In this document: positions 15,651 to 23,832 of the stretch, one piece after another | How the letters are laid out: each line of letters opens with the position of its first letter | How positions within the stretch are numbered: the stretch's first letter is position 1 | NCBI GenBank assembly: GCA_004555735.1 | Contig: SFHH01000062.1 | Span: 1-24,751, forward strand | Direction: 5' to 3' | Length of the DNA: 24,751 bases | DNA from: Acidaminococcus fermentans | GTDB taxonomy: Bacteria; Bacillota_C; Negativicutes; Acidaminococcales; Acidaminococcaceae | Program-made: the position numbers and the translations under genes | The notes under the pieces: generated by a model | The model's input: the letters and a program-made list of their open reading frames with translations, nothing else | Databases searched by the model: none | Told to the model about the DNA's origin: nothing

Positions 15651-15731
15651 AAACAAGATATGATATATGGATAAGGATAAACAGTAGGAAATCTGACAGC
15701 CGATGATAACAACCTGTATAGGGGGTACTCT

Positions 15732-17948
15732 ATGAAAAAACATGTTAACTGGCGGCAGCTGTCCGTCGCCGTCCTGGCTTCCCTGGCGATGACCACTCCG
15801 GTTTACGCCGCAGAAGTCACCCACAGCCAGGAAGTGGAATTGGGAAATCATAAGACTGTTTCCAAAGAAGGACAGGGTCTCGGGACCATCGAAGTGGTTC
15901 CGGAAAGCCAGGCCGCCGTACAGCCGAAGAGCACTGAAGCAGCGGCTGCTGCAGCAACGGAGGATGAACAGCCCAAATACCGGGAGGTCCGGCGCAACGG
16001 TGTCACCTACATCGAAAAAGTAGGCAAGAAGAAACTGGAACAGGAAAAGGAAAAGGCCCAGGCTGATGAAGAGCAGCTGGAAGCCCGGATGACCCAGCAG
16101 AAGGAAATCCAGGAAGCCCAGAACAAACAGCTTCCCGGCCGGAGTATCCTCCAGCAGTCCGTCCTGTCCGATTATGATATCAGCACCCAGGAAGACCAGT
16201 ATGCCAAGATCGCCAAGGAATCTACGCCGTTCATCGGCCAGACTGTGACAAAGGTCACCTTGGAAGGAGCGGCCCACGAAGATGCGAACAAACTGGCGGA
16301 TGTGCTGAAGATGCCCGCCGGGACCAAGTTCACCAAAGAAGGCCTACAGGACGATATCCGGGCCCTGTATGAAACCGGCTGGTTCTACGATATCCGTCCG
16401 GTGTTCACCAAAGTGCCGGAAGGGGTCCAGATCAAATATCAGCTGGAAGAAAATCCTGTGCTGACAGATCTGGATATCGAAGGGAATACAGTGATCTCTA
16501 CCGGAGATATCAAAAAAGCCCTGGATCTGCCTGTGGGCAAAGTCCTGAATTCTCGGGACGTGAACATCGGAGCCCGGAAAGTAGAAAGCCTGTATAACCA
16601 GCAAGGCTATATCCTGGCCAAAGTAGCTGATGTGCGGATGCAGCCCGACGGCCGGCTGATCGTCCAGGTGGCGGAAGGTGTCATCGAAGATTTCCGGGTC
16701 AAGGGGAATACCAAGACCAAGGATTATGTGGTCATCCGGGAAATGCGCATGAAGAAAGGGGAACCTTTCAATGCCAAGAAAGCCCGCCGGGCCATGCAGA
16801 AGATCTACAACCTGGGCTTCTTCGAAGATGTGAATATCCGTCTGAATCCAGGCCAGATGCCCAATACGGTTTCTGTAGAAGTTTCCGTGGTGGAAACCAG
16901 CACCGGTACCTTCGGGATCGGCGCCGGCTACAGTGATGCCGACGGGTTCCTGGGCATGGTCAGCATCGGGGACAAGAACTTCATGGGGACCGGGGACAGC
17001 GTCAGCGCCCGTTGGGAATTCGGCGGCGACTCCGAAACCAAGGCCAACTTCGAAGTTTCCTATGTGAAGCCCTGGATCGACGACAAGGAAACCACCGCTG
17101 GTTTCACCTTCTACAACATGACCAACGAGTACGTGGACTACAACCGGGACGGGGATGAAATCGCCCGGTACTATAAGAAACGTACGGGTGAGGAACTGTT
17201 CTTCAGCCGGGTCACCGACAACGAATTCATCACCAACAGCATCACCCTGAAGAACCGGGATGATAAATACAAGAAACCGGTGAGTGGTTACAGCACCCAG
17301 TGGTTCGAAGCAGGCGAGAACGGATATGACCTGATCCATGAATATCCGGACGACTATGATTGGGATAAACACGAACGGATGAAGAAGAACTTCGGGATCA
17401 CCCGGAGCATCACCTTGGCCCGTACCCTGGATACCCGGGACAACATCTACGATCCCCGGGAAGGGAAACGGACAGCCTATTCCGTGGAAGTGGCCAACTT
17501 CGGCGGGGACTTCAACTTCCAGAAATACCAGGCCGACTATCGGTACTATTACCGGATGGGTAAGGATAATGTGTGGGCTCTCAATCTGGGGGCCGGTTAT
17601 GCCAACGGGGATATGCCTCTGTCCCAGCGCTTCAGCGTGGGTGGCAGCGATATCCTCCGCGGGTATAAGGATGATCAGTTCAAGGGCAACAGCATGGTGA
17701 AGGGTTCTTTGGAATTCCGGTATCCCATCATCAAGAAGGTCCAGGGCGTGTTCTTTACAGATGCCGGTTACGCATGGAGCAAGGAATACGACGAATCTAA
17801 CTTCGATATGGGCAAGATCAAGAACTCTGTGGGTATCGGTCTCCGGATCAATTCCCCGCTGGGTCCCATCAAGCTGGACTATGGCTACCGGCTGGAAAGC
17901 AGCGACCGTGGCGGACGCTTCCACTTCAGCTTCGGCGGTCAGTTCTGA
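15732..17948 (+). CDS. bamA: BamA outer membrane protein assembly factor
   Basis: This 738-aa protein inserts beta-barrel proteins into the outer membrane. It has a signal peptide (LSVAVLASLAMTTPVYA). Residues about 50-165 are an unusual Glu/Lys/Gln/Ala-rich, probably helical segment. Three POTRA domains follow: about 169-240 (VTLEG..), 242-316 (VLTDLDIEGNTVIS..) and 317-388 (IEDFRVKGNTKTK.., YNLGFFEDVNI). The C-terminal barrel runs from about 390 and includes the loop-6 motif GGSDILRGYKDD, ending in HFSFGGQF with terminal Phe. E. coli BamA has five POTRA domains; I see three here. The start is ATG 15732 with AGGGGG six bases upstream. It heads a run with ompH-type chaperone genes, as in many diderms. 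Confidence 0.95.
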   Translation: MKKHVNWRQLSVAVLASLAMTTPVYAAEVTHSQEVELGNHKTVSKEGQGLGTIEVVPESQAAVQPKSTEAAAAAATEDEQPKYREVRRNGVTYIEKVGKKKLEQEKEKAQADEEQLEARMTQQKEIQEAQNKQLPGRSILQQSVLSDYDISTQEDQYAKIAKESTPFIGQTVTKVTLEGAAHEDANKLADVLKMPAGTKFTKEGLQDDIRALYETGWFYDIRPVFTKVPEGVQIKYQLEENPVLTDLDIEGNTVISTGDIKKALDLPVGKVLNSRDVNIGARKVESLYNQQGYILAKVADVRMQPDGRLIVQVAEGVIEDFRVKGNTKTKDYVVIREMRMKKGEPFNAKKARRAMQKIYNLGFFEDVNIRLNPGQMPNTVSVEVSVVETSTGTFGIGAGYSDADGFLGMVSIGDKNFMGTGDSVSARWEFGGDSETKANFEVSYVKPWIDDKETTAGFTFYNMTNEYVDYNRDGDEIARYYKKRTGEELFFSRVTDNEFITNSITLKNRDDKYKKPVSGYSTQWFEAGENGYDLIHEYPDDYDWDKHERMKKNFGITRSITLARTLDTRDNIYDPREGKRTAYSVEVANFGGDFNFQKYQADYRYYYRMGKDNVWALNLGAGYANGDMPLSQRFSVGGSDILRGYKDDQFKGNSMVKGSLEFRYPIIKKVQGVFFTDAGYAWSKEYDESNFDMGKIKNSVGIGLRINSPLGPIKLDYGYRLESSDRGGRFHFSFGGQF

Positions 17949-17985
17949 TAAACAAATTGCATAACAAGGAAGCAGGGATAGTAAA

Positions 17986-18465
17986 ATGATGGAATTGGCC
18001 CACAAGAAAAATGTCAAGGTCATTTCTCTGGCCATTGCGGCCATTATGGTAGTGGGGGTATTCGTCCTGGCTGTCCAGGGCAAGAACCTGGGAACCGGGG
18101 ATGCCACCATGAATTCAGCCATCGGCAAGGTCAATTACAACCAGGTGATGGCAGCGGCCCCTGGTCTGGCAGATGCCCAGACCAAGCTGCAGCAGGCTGC
18201 CGAGGACAGCCGCAAGGAGTTTGAAGAGAAAAGCAAGGATATGAGCGACGCGGACAAGCAGAAACTGGCTGCGGACTACCAGAAGAAACTGGAAGACAAG
18301 CAGAAGGAACTGATCGAGCCCGTGAAGAAAGAAGTGGATGATGCCATCGTGGCCGTGGGCAAGACCAAGGGCCTGACGGTGGTGGTCAACCAGGGCGCTG
18401 TGGTCTATGGCGGTCTGGACGTGACTGCAGATGTGACCGCACAGCTGAAAAAAGCCAAGAAGTAA
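17986..18465 (+). CDS. OmpH/Skp-family periplasmic chaperone (copy 1)
   Basis: This 159-aa protein has an N-terminal hydrophobic segment (VISLAIAAIMVVGVFVLAV) that is either a signal peptide or an uncleaved anchor. The Skp/OmpH pattern follows: a short beta start (IGKVNYNQVMAAAPGLADAQTKLQ), a long charged helical hairpin, and a closing LTVVVNQGAVVYGGLDVTADVTAQLKK. Skp holds unfolded outer-membrane proteins in the periplasm and hands them to the Bam complex. Its position 37 bases after bamA supports this role. The ribosome binding site is AGGGA, seven bases from the ATG. Confidence 0.88.
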   Translation: MMELAHKKNVKVISLAIAAIMVVGVFVLAVQGKNLGTGDATMNSAIGKVNYNQVMAAAPGLADAQTKLQQAAEDSRKEFEEKSKDMSDADKQKLAADYQKKLEDKQKELIEPVKKEVDDAIVAVGKTKGLTVVVNQGAVVYGGLDVTADVTAQLKKAKK

Positions 18466-18495
18466 GGATCCGTCAGGAGACAGGAGGGATGACCC

Positions 18496-19428
18496 ATGGC
18501 CAGATGGCTCAGTCTTCTGCTGACCGGGCTCTTCCTCCTGTCTGGCTGCGGTTTTTCCTGGGGGAGGCTTCCCTTTCGGCAGGAAAAGCCTCGGTTTGCC
18601 GTGGTGGACTGGGACCGGCTGGTGGAACAGCATCCCAAATACAAGGAATGGAAACGCCAGAAGGAACAGTTGGAAACGGCTCGCTGGCTGCGGGACCGGC
18701 AGAAGGAAAACGGCCAGCAGCAGCTGGATCTGCTGAAAAAAATGAAGCAGGTCCGGGAAGCCGGCAAAGGCCAGTTCCAATCTGCCCAGTGGTCCGCTAA
18801 AGTGGCGGAGAAGCGGGCCCAGGAGCAGGACCGTCTCCGGAAGAAACGGGAAGCCCTGGAAGCAGAAGCGGAAGAACGGGTGAAAGCAGACCGGGATGCC
18901 GTGGAAGAGAAGTACCGGATCCCCCTGTTCAACCTGCGGCTGAAACTGGGCAGCGTGAAAATGGACGAGGCAGCCCAGAAGGCACTGCTCCAGGAACAGC
19001 AGGAATTACTGGATAAACGGCAGAAGGACCGGGCTGAGGTAGAGGCGGAAAAAGAACAGTGGCTCCAGCAGCAGTTGGCGGCCGATGTGGCAGCATCTCA
19101 GGCACGGCTCCAGGCTTTTTCGAAAGAACTGGCCGGCCAGGCAGTCCAGGATCAAACGGGTCTTCCTCTTTTGGAGAAGGGCAGTCGGAACCAAGAAGGA
19201 CAGCCGGAACTGGATAAATTGATCCAATCCATGGATCAGCAGATCCAGAAACAGGAAGACAAAGAAAAACGGTTGCGGGAAGAAATCGACAGTGACATTC
19301 TCAGTGCCATCAAGAAAGTCAACCTGAGCCGGAAATATACGCTGGTGTTCCGGAATCCGAGAGCGAATATCAGCGCGGACGACATCACTGATGAAGTGGA
19401 TGCGGTCGTCCAACAAATTGTTTATTAA
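18496..19428 (+). CDS. Long OmpH/Skp-like coiled-coil lipoprotein (copy 2)
   Basis: This 310-aa protein begins with a lipoprotein signal whose lipobox LLSGC places the lipidated Cys at residue 18. The mature start resembles OmpH (FAVVDWDRLVEQHPKYKEWKRQKEQLE). The end also does (LVFRNPRANISADDITDEVDAVVQQI), with about 220 residues of highly charged coiled coil between, roughly twice normal Skp length. It is probably an inner- or outer-membrane-anchored Skp-type holdase; that is inference from the terminal motifs and the neighbours on both sides. The start is ATG 18496 with AGGAGGG seven bases upstream; an ATG at 18489 is out of frame. Plain coiled-coil similarity is a possible alternative explanation. 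Confidence 0.75.
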   Translation: MARWLSLLLTGLFLLSGCGFSWGRLPFRQEKPRFAVVDWDRLVEQHPKYKEWKRQKEQLETARWLRDRQKENGQQQLDLLKKMKQVREAGKGQFQSAQWSAKVAEKRAQEQDRLRKKREALEAEAEERVKADRDAVEEKYRIPLFNLRLKLGSVKMDEAAQKALLQEQQELLDKRQKDRAEVEAEKEQWLQQQLAADVAASQARLQAFSKELAGQAVQDQTGLPLLEKGSRNQEGQPELDKLIQSMDQQIQKQEDKEKRLREEIDSDILSAIKKVNLSRKYTLVFRNPRANISADDITDEVDAVVQQIVY

Positions 19429-19444
19429 GAGGGATGGAAACGAT

Positions 19445-19849
19445 ATGAAAAAAACAATGATTCTCTGTATTGTAGCAGCAGCGATGCTGTCCTTTGGCTG
19501 TGGGCGGAATGCCCAGTTCGGTGTGGTAGACATGAATAAAGTCCAGACGGAGAGCCAAGTGTTCAAGGATGCCACCAAAGATCTCCAGACCAAGGGGAAA
19601 GCTATGGAAGAAGAACTGAACCAGGAAACGGCCGGCAAGAGCCAGGAAGAAGCCCAGAAGATCCTGACAGAAAAGAGCCAGAAAATGCACAGCCTCCAGG
19701 CGGAAGCCCAGGCCAAGGTCAAAGGCAGCTTCGACGCGGCGGCGGCTTCTGTGGCGAAAGAGAAGAACTTGAGCGCCATCCTCGTCAAAGAAGCCGTCCC
19801 TCAGGGCGGCGTGGACGTCACGGACGACATCATCAAAGCAATGAAATAA
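19445..19849 (+). CDS. OmpH/Skp-family protein, likely lipoprotein (copy 3)
   Basis: This 134-aa protein has a signal sequence ending LSFGCG; the Cys at residue 19 suggests a lipoprotein, but the lipobox is not canonical (Ser at -3). The mature part is a short Skp/OmpH: FGVVDMNKVQTESQVFKDATKDLQ, a helical hairpin, then LSAILVKEAVPQGGVDVTDDIIKAMK. The closing motif GGVDVTDDI parallels GGLDVTADV of copy 1, which supports tandem duplication. The start is ATG 19445, 16 bases after the copy 2 stop; an upstream in-frame ATG at 19391 lies inside copy 2 and is rejected. A terminator hairpin follows. Confidence 0.85.
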   Translation: MKKTMILCIVAAAMLSFGCGRNAQFGVVDMNKVQTESQVFKDATKDLQTKGKAMEEELNQETAGKSQEEAQKILTEKSQKMHSLQAEAQAKVKGSFDAAAASVAKEKNLSAILVKEAVPQGGVDVTDDIIKAMK

Positions 19850-19857
19850 GATTCGAT

Positions 19858-19884
19858 AAGGGCGGACCAGGGTTCGCCCTTTTT
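19858..19884 (+). terminator. Terminator hairpin between the skp-like genes and lpxD
   Basis: AAGGGCGGACC (19858-19868) pairs with GGTTCGCCCTT (19871-19881), one wobble pair and a very tight loop, followed by a T run to 19884. lpxD starts 34 bases later and no promoter is visible between. Lipid A genes downstream therefore probably depend on read-through or on a promoter inside the skp-type genes. Confidence 0.8.
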
Positions 19885-19918
19885 CCCGTACCATCATGAA
19901 ATGGAAAGGATGCTGGAA

Positions 19919-20959
19919 ATGGAAAAAACATTACAGGAACTGGCAACATTGTTACAGGGAGAAATCCTCCAAGGAGATCCCCAGATGATCATTCAAGGAG
20001 TCAATGGCCTGGAAGAAGCTCAGGCAGACCAGATTTCCTTTGCGGTCCCTCCCTATCTGGAAGTGGCAGGACAGTCCCGTGCCGGGGCCATCATGATACC
20101 CCGGGGTGCTGCCCTGAAGGGAGCCCAGGCTGTCCTGGCTGTGGAGAATCCCCGGGCAGCCTTTGCTGTCCTACTACAGCTTTTCCGTCCGCCGGAAGCG
20201 GTCAAAAAAGGCATCAGCCAATACGCCTTTATCCATCCTTCCGCAAAAGTAGGGAAAAATGTGGCCATCCTGCCTTTTGCCTATGTGGCAGAAGACGCGG
20301 AAATCGGCGATGATACGGTGATCTACCCCCATGTATATGTGGGACGCCATGTAAAGATCGGCTGTGGCTGCACCCTCTATTCCAATGTGACGGTGCGGGA
20401 AGACTGCATCCTGGGCGACCGGGTGATCCTCCAGGCTGGCTGCGTCATCGGCGGGGACGGCTTCGGCTACATCACGGCTGACGGCAAACACACCAAAGTA
20501 CTCCAGACCGGGAACGTGGTCCTGGGAGATGATGTGGAAATCGGCTGCAACAGCTGCATCGACCGGGCCACTGTGGACAGTACGGTCATCGGCAAAGGCA
20601 CGAAAATCGACAATCTGGTCCATGTGGGGCATAATGATGTCATCGGAGAAAACTGCATCCTGGTAGCTCATGTGGGCATCAGCGGCAGTGTCACCATCGG
20701 GAACAACTGTACTTTTGGCGGACAGGCAGCGACTGCCGGCCATCTGAAGATCGGCAGCAACTGCACCTTTGCCGGCCGTACCGGGATCATCAGCGACGTG
20801 CCGGACAATGTGGTATGGGCCGGTTTCCCAGCACAGCCCCATGTGGATTGGTTGCGGCAGACCGCCAATGAACGGAAATTGGGCGGCCTGCTGAAACGGC
20901 TCCGCCAACTGGAGAAAACGGTAGAAAAACTGGAAAAAGGAAAAAAGGAGGAGCCATGA
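19919..20959 (+). CDS. lpxD: UDP-3-O-acylglucosamine N-acyltransferase (LpxD)
   Basis: LpxD adds the second hydroxyacyl chain, from acyl-ACP, to UDP-3-O-acyl-glucosamine in lipid A synthesis. The 346-aa protein has the LpxD N-terminal domain (IQGVNGLEEAQADQISFAV). A left-handed beta-helix of hexapeptide repeats follows (AKVGKN, AEIGDD, VKIGCG, VTIGNN, LKIGSN). The catalytic His in VHVGHN is residue 238, matching His239 of E. coli. The C-terminus is a charged helix (RLRQLEKTVEKLEKGKK). I chose ATG 19919, which has AAAGGA eight bases upstream. In-frame ATGs at 19901 and 19910 lack a ribosome binding site. Its stop overlaps the next start (ATGA). Confidence 0.95.
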   Translation: MEKTLQELATLLQGEILQGDPQMIIQGVNGLEEAQADQISFAVPPYLEVAGQSRAGAIMIPRGAALKGAQAVLAVENPRAAFAVLLQLFRPPEAVKKGISQYAFIHPSAKVGKNVAILPFAYVAEDAEIGDDTVIYPHVYVGRHVKIGCGCTLYSNVTVREDCILGDRVILQAGCVIGGDGFGYITADGKHTKVLQTGNVVLGDDVEIGCNSCIDRATVDSTVIGKGTKIDNLVHVGHNDVIGENCILVAHVGISGSVTIGNNCTFGGQAATAGHLKIGSNCTFAGRTGIISDVPDNVVWAGFPAQPHVDWLRQTANERKLGGLLKRLRQLEKTVEKLEKGKKEEP

Positions 20960-21564
20960 GGAAGCGAATGACTGCCGCCCTGCTCTGCGGCATGGCCCTG
21001 CTGCCGCTTGCAGCAGAAGCCAAGACTACGCCCAGCGGTACCAGCGGGATCATCAATGCCCCTTCCGGGTATGTACGGATGCCTGGCCATGTATCCGCCG
21101 GGTTGGATTGGACCAAGGAAGGCCGGAACGTACGGGGCAATATCGCCCTGCCTTTGGGCATTGAAATCGCCGGCAGCCATGTGGATACCAAACATGACGG
21201 GTCCTACGGCACGGTCAGTGCCAAGCTCCAGATCCTTCGGGAAACGCCGGTGACCCCGGCCATCGCCATCGGGGTGGAAGATATCGGTGACCGGAACGAC
21301 CGTCGGGGCTATGCGGCCGTAAGCAAGGCTTTGATGGGCGGCTGGAAGCTCCATGCAGGTATAGGTACCGGGGACCAGTACAAACACGGATTCTATGCCG
21401 TGGAAAAAGAGACGAGACTCCTGGGGCTTTCCATGAACCTGATGGGAGAATATGATGGCAGCCATTTCAACTATGGCGCCGGCATTCCGGTGGGAAAATT
21501 CATCCAGGCCCAGGTGGGCGTGAGAGATCATCGCCTGTACGGGGGCATGGATCTGACTTTCTAA
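20956..21564 (+). CDS. Small outer-membrane beta-barrel protein, YjbH-like
   Basis: This 202-aa protein has a signal peptide (ALLCGMALLPLAAEA) followed by SGTSGIINAPSGYVRMPGHVSAG, which resembles the start of YjbH-type outer membrane proteins. Alternating strands follow (NIALPLGIEIAGSHV, VSAKLQIL, AIAIGVEDIG, WKLHAGIGTG, KETRLLGLSMNLMGEYD, AQVGVRDHRLYGGMDLTF). It ends in Phe, the usual barrel terminus. The start ATG overlaps the lpxD stop (ATGA) and has a strong AAGGAGGAG site. Its tight insertion between lpxD and the acyltransferase suggests coupled expression with lipid A synthesis. Function is unknown; the YjbH resemblance is by eye. Confidence 0.7.
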   Translation: MRKRMTAALLCGMALLPLAAEAKTTPSGTSGIINAPSGYVRMPGHVSAGLDWTKEGRNVRGNIALPLGIEIAGSHVDTKHDGSYGTVSAKLQILRETPVTPAIAIGVEDIGDRNDRRGYAAVSKALMGGWKLHAGIGTGDQYKHGFYAVEKETRLLGLSMNLMGEYDGSHFNYGAGIPVGKFIQAQVGVRDHRLYGGMDLTF

Positions 21565-21576
21565 GGAGGAAGGGAA

Positions 21577-22476
21577 ATGGCTGCGTACAAGCTCATGCAG
21601 TTCGTCAGCTGGCTGGTCTGCCATCAGCCGGACTGCCTGAACCATGCCCTGGCTTGGGTGCTGGGACATTTGGGCTGGCGGGTGGTCCCTGCCTGGCGCC
21701 GGTATATGGCCAAAGAGAATATCAAGGACTGCCTGGGCGTGGATGAGGCAGAAGCGGAAAGGATCGCCCGGGAAAGCGTCTGGCGTTTTGGCCGGATGCT
21801 CATCGAAGTCTTGAAGTATCCCCTGATCACCCCAGACAACTTCCGGCAACTGGTCCATTTTGAGGGGCTGGAGAATCTGGAAAAAGCCTATGCGGAAGAT
21901 AAGGGCGTGATCATGTGCACCGCCCATTACGGCAACTGGGAAATGCTGGGTGCTTCCATGGCCCTCTTAGGGTATCCCATCCTGTCCATTACCCGGAAAC
22001 AGAACAACGGGGCCATGGATCGGTTCATCAACGACTATCGGAGGATGGTGGGACAGCATGTGACCTATAACCACGGAGAAAACAGCATGCTGGCCATCGG
22101 CCGATATCTAAAGAAGAAGCATCTGGTGGGGATCCTCTATGATCAGGATTCCGCCCATACCGGCGAACATCTGCTGTTTTTCGGGAAGCCTTCCCGGGTC
22201 CCCCAGGGAGCGGCCCATCTATCCCGGATGTTCGGATCTCCCATCGTGCCTCTTTTCATGCATAATAATCCAGACGGGACACTGACCGCCCGGATCTATC
22301 CAGCCATCCATACAGGGAAAACGGCTAACCGTTCTGAGGATGTACGTGTTATAATGGAAGCACTGATGGCCATTGCAGAACGGGAAATCCGGCTGGACCC
22401 CGCCATGTGGTTCTGGGTCCATGATCGCTGGAAAGATGGCCGCAAACGGTATAATGAATATAAGAAAGGCGTGTGA
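21577..22476 (+). CDS. Lipid A late acyltransferase, LpxL/HtrB family
   Basis: This 299-aa protein is a lysophospholipid-type acyltransferase of the HtrB/LpxL family, which adds secondary acyl chains to lipid A at the inner membrane. The HX4E catalytic motif is HYGNWE (His117, Glu122) in GVIMCTAHYGNWEMLGASMALLGYP. Other family segments are LSITRKQNNGAMDRFINDYR, VGILYDQDSAHTGEHLLFFGKPSRVPQGAA and PAMWFWVHDRWKDG. Length matches the family (about 300 aa). A good ribosome binding site (AAGGAGG, overlapping the previous stop) precedes the ATG. It is placed within the lpx run, which supports lipid A as substrate. Which acyl position it modifies cannot be told. Confidence 0.9.
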   Translation: MAAYKLMQFVSWLVCHQPDCLNHALAWVLGHLGWRVVPAWRRYMAKENIKDCLGVDEAEAERIARESVWRFGRMLIEVLKYPLITPDNFRQLVHFEGLENLEKAYAEDKGVIMCTAHYGNWEMLGASMALLGYPILSITRKQNNGAMDRFINDYRRMVGQHVTYNHGENSMLAIGRYLKKKHLVGILYDQDSAHTGEHLLFFGKPSRVPQGAAHLSRMFGSPIVPLFMHNNPDGTLTARIYPAIHTGKTANRSEDVRVIMEALMAIAEREIRLDPAMWFWVHDRWKDGRKRYNEYKKGV

Positions 22477-22479
22477 TTT

Positions 22480-23817
22480 ATGACCAGTGAAAGACAGCAC
22501 ACCCTGAAACAGGCAGCATCCTGTGACGGGATCGGGCTCCATTCCGGAAAACTGGTGGAAATGACCCTGCGCCCGGCTCCAGTGGATACGGGGATCGTGT
22601 TCATCCGGACGGATATGGAAGGACGGCCCCAGGTCCATGCTGTGGCCGCCAATATTACCGCCACCACCCGGGCCACGACATTGACGGAAAATGGGGCCAG
22701 TGTCACTACCATCGAACATCTCATGGCCGCCCTGGCCATCCTGAAGATCGACAACTGCTATGTGGAGATGTCGTCTGCGGAACCGCCCGTAGGGGATGGA
22801 TCCGCCCAGGCCTTCATCGATCAGATCTTGAAAGCCGGGATCGTGGAACAGGATGGGGAACGGAATGTGTACCATGTGGACCGCTCCTTCTCCCATTACG
22901 ACGGAGACCGCTCCATCGTGGTCCTGCCCTATGAAGGCTTCCGGATCACCTTTACCTCTATCAATCCCCATCCCCTCCTGGGTACCCAGGTCATGGACGT
23001 GGAAGACAAGGGAGACTGCTTCCTGAAGGAAGTGGCTGCCGCCCGGACCGTGGCTTTTGAAGACGAAATCGCCCAGCTGCAGAAAATGGGTCTGGGGCTG
23101 GGAGGCAATCTGGACAATGTGGTGGTGTTCGGGAAGGACAAGATCCTGTCCACACCCCGTTTCCCGGACGAACTGATCCGGCATAAGATCCTGGACGTAA
23201 TCGGCGACATGTATCTCCTGGGACCCATCCATGCCCACATCATCTGCATGAAGAGCGGCCATGCCTTCAACGACAACGTGTCCCGCCAGATCGATGAATA
23301 CCGGAGACTCCACGAATACCGTCCCAGACAGACTCCGGTTTCCGGACAAGAGAAAAAAGAAGTAAGGAGCAAGGATATGATTACATTAGACATTCAGGAA
23401 ATCCAAAAGATTCTGCCCCACCGGTACCCCATGCTGCTAGTGGATCGGATCATTGAATTGGAACCCATGAAACGGGCGGTGGGTATCAAGAACATCACCA
23501 TGAATGAGCCCCAGTTCATCGGCCATTTCCCCGGGAACCCCATTATGCCGGGGGTCCTGCTGATCGAAGCCATGGCCCAGGTGGGCGGCGTCACCCTGCT
23601 GTATCCGGAAGAGAACCGGGGCAAGATCGCCGTCTTCGGGAAAATCGATAAAGTGCGTTTCCGCCGGCCCATCAAACCGGGGGATCAGCTGGTCACCACG
23701 GCAATCATCACCAAGATCAAAGGCAATATGGGTGTGGCCCACTGTGAAGGCACTGTAGACGGCGAACCGGCCTGCGAAGGGGATTTCTTCTTTGCACTGG
23801 CAGAAAATAAACAATAA
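22480..23817 (+). CDS. lpxC-fabZ: LpxC-FabZ fusion: UDP-3-O-acyl-GlcNAc deacetylase / 3-hydroxyacyl-ACP dehydratase
   Basis: One 445-aa reading frame joins two enzymes. Residues 1-about 285 are LpxC, the zinc deacetylase of lipid A synthesis. Its zinc ligands are His80 (TIEHLMAAL), His235 and Asp239 (HKILDVIGD), and the general acid region is KSGHAFND (His261). Residues 300-445 are FabZ, the fatty-acid dehydratase. Its motifs are LPHRYPMLLVDRI, with catalytic His349 and Glu363 in IGHFPGNPIMPGVLLIEAMAQ. Bifunctional LpxC-FabZ proteins are known in other groups, for example Bacteroidetes. Here the junction (23353-23379) also has a complete ribosome binding site AAGGAG (23364-23369) and ATG (23377) for FabZ, and a six-A run just before. 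Removing one A would end LpxC at a TAA (see findings). Confidence 0.95.
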   Translation: MTSERQHTLKQAASCDGIGLHSGKLVEMTLRPAPVDTGIVFIRTDMEGRPQVHAVAANITATTRATTLTENGASVTTIEHLMAALAILKIDNCYVEMSSAEPPVGDGSAQAFIDQILKAGIVEQDGERNVYHVDRSFSHYDGDRSIVVLPYEGFRITFTSINPHPLLGTQVMDVEDKGDCFLKEVAAARTVAFEDEIAQLQKMGLGLGGNLDNVVVFGKDKILSTPRFPDELIRHKILDVIGDMYLLGPIHAHIICMKSGHAFNDNVSRQIDEYRRLHEYRPRQTPVSGQEKKEVRSKDMITLDIQEIQKILPHRYPMLLVDRIIELEPMKRAVGIKNITMNEPQFIGHFPGNPIMPGVLLIEAMAQVGGVTLLYPEENRGKIAVFGKIDKVRFRRPIKPGDQLVTTAIITKIKGNMGVAHCEGTVDGEPACEGDFFFALAENKQ

Positions 23818-23832
23818 AGGTGGAGTGAAACC

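Noticed and set aside
16344..18134. Minus-strand open frame (596 codons) antisense to bamA
   Set aside because: Shadow of bamA, which has clear POTRA and barrel motifs. The predicted protein shows no family signature.
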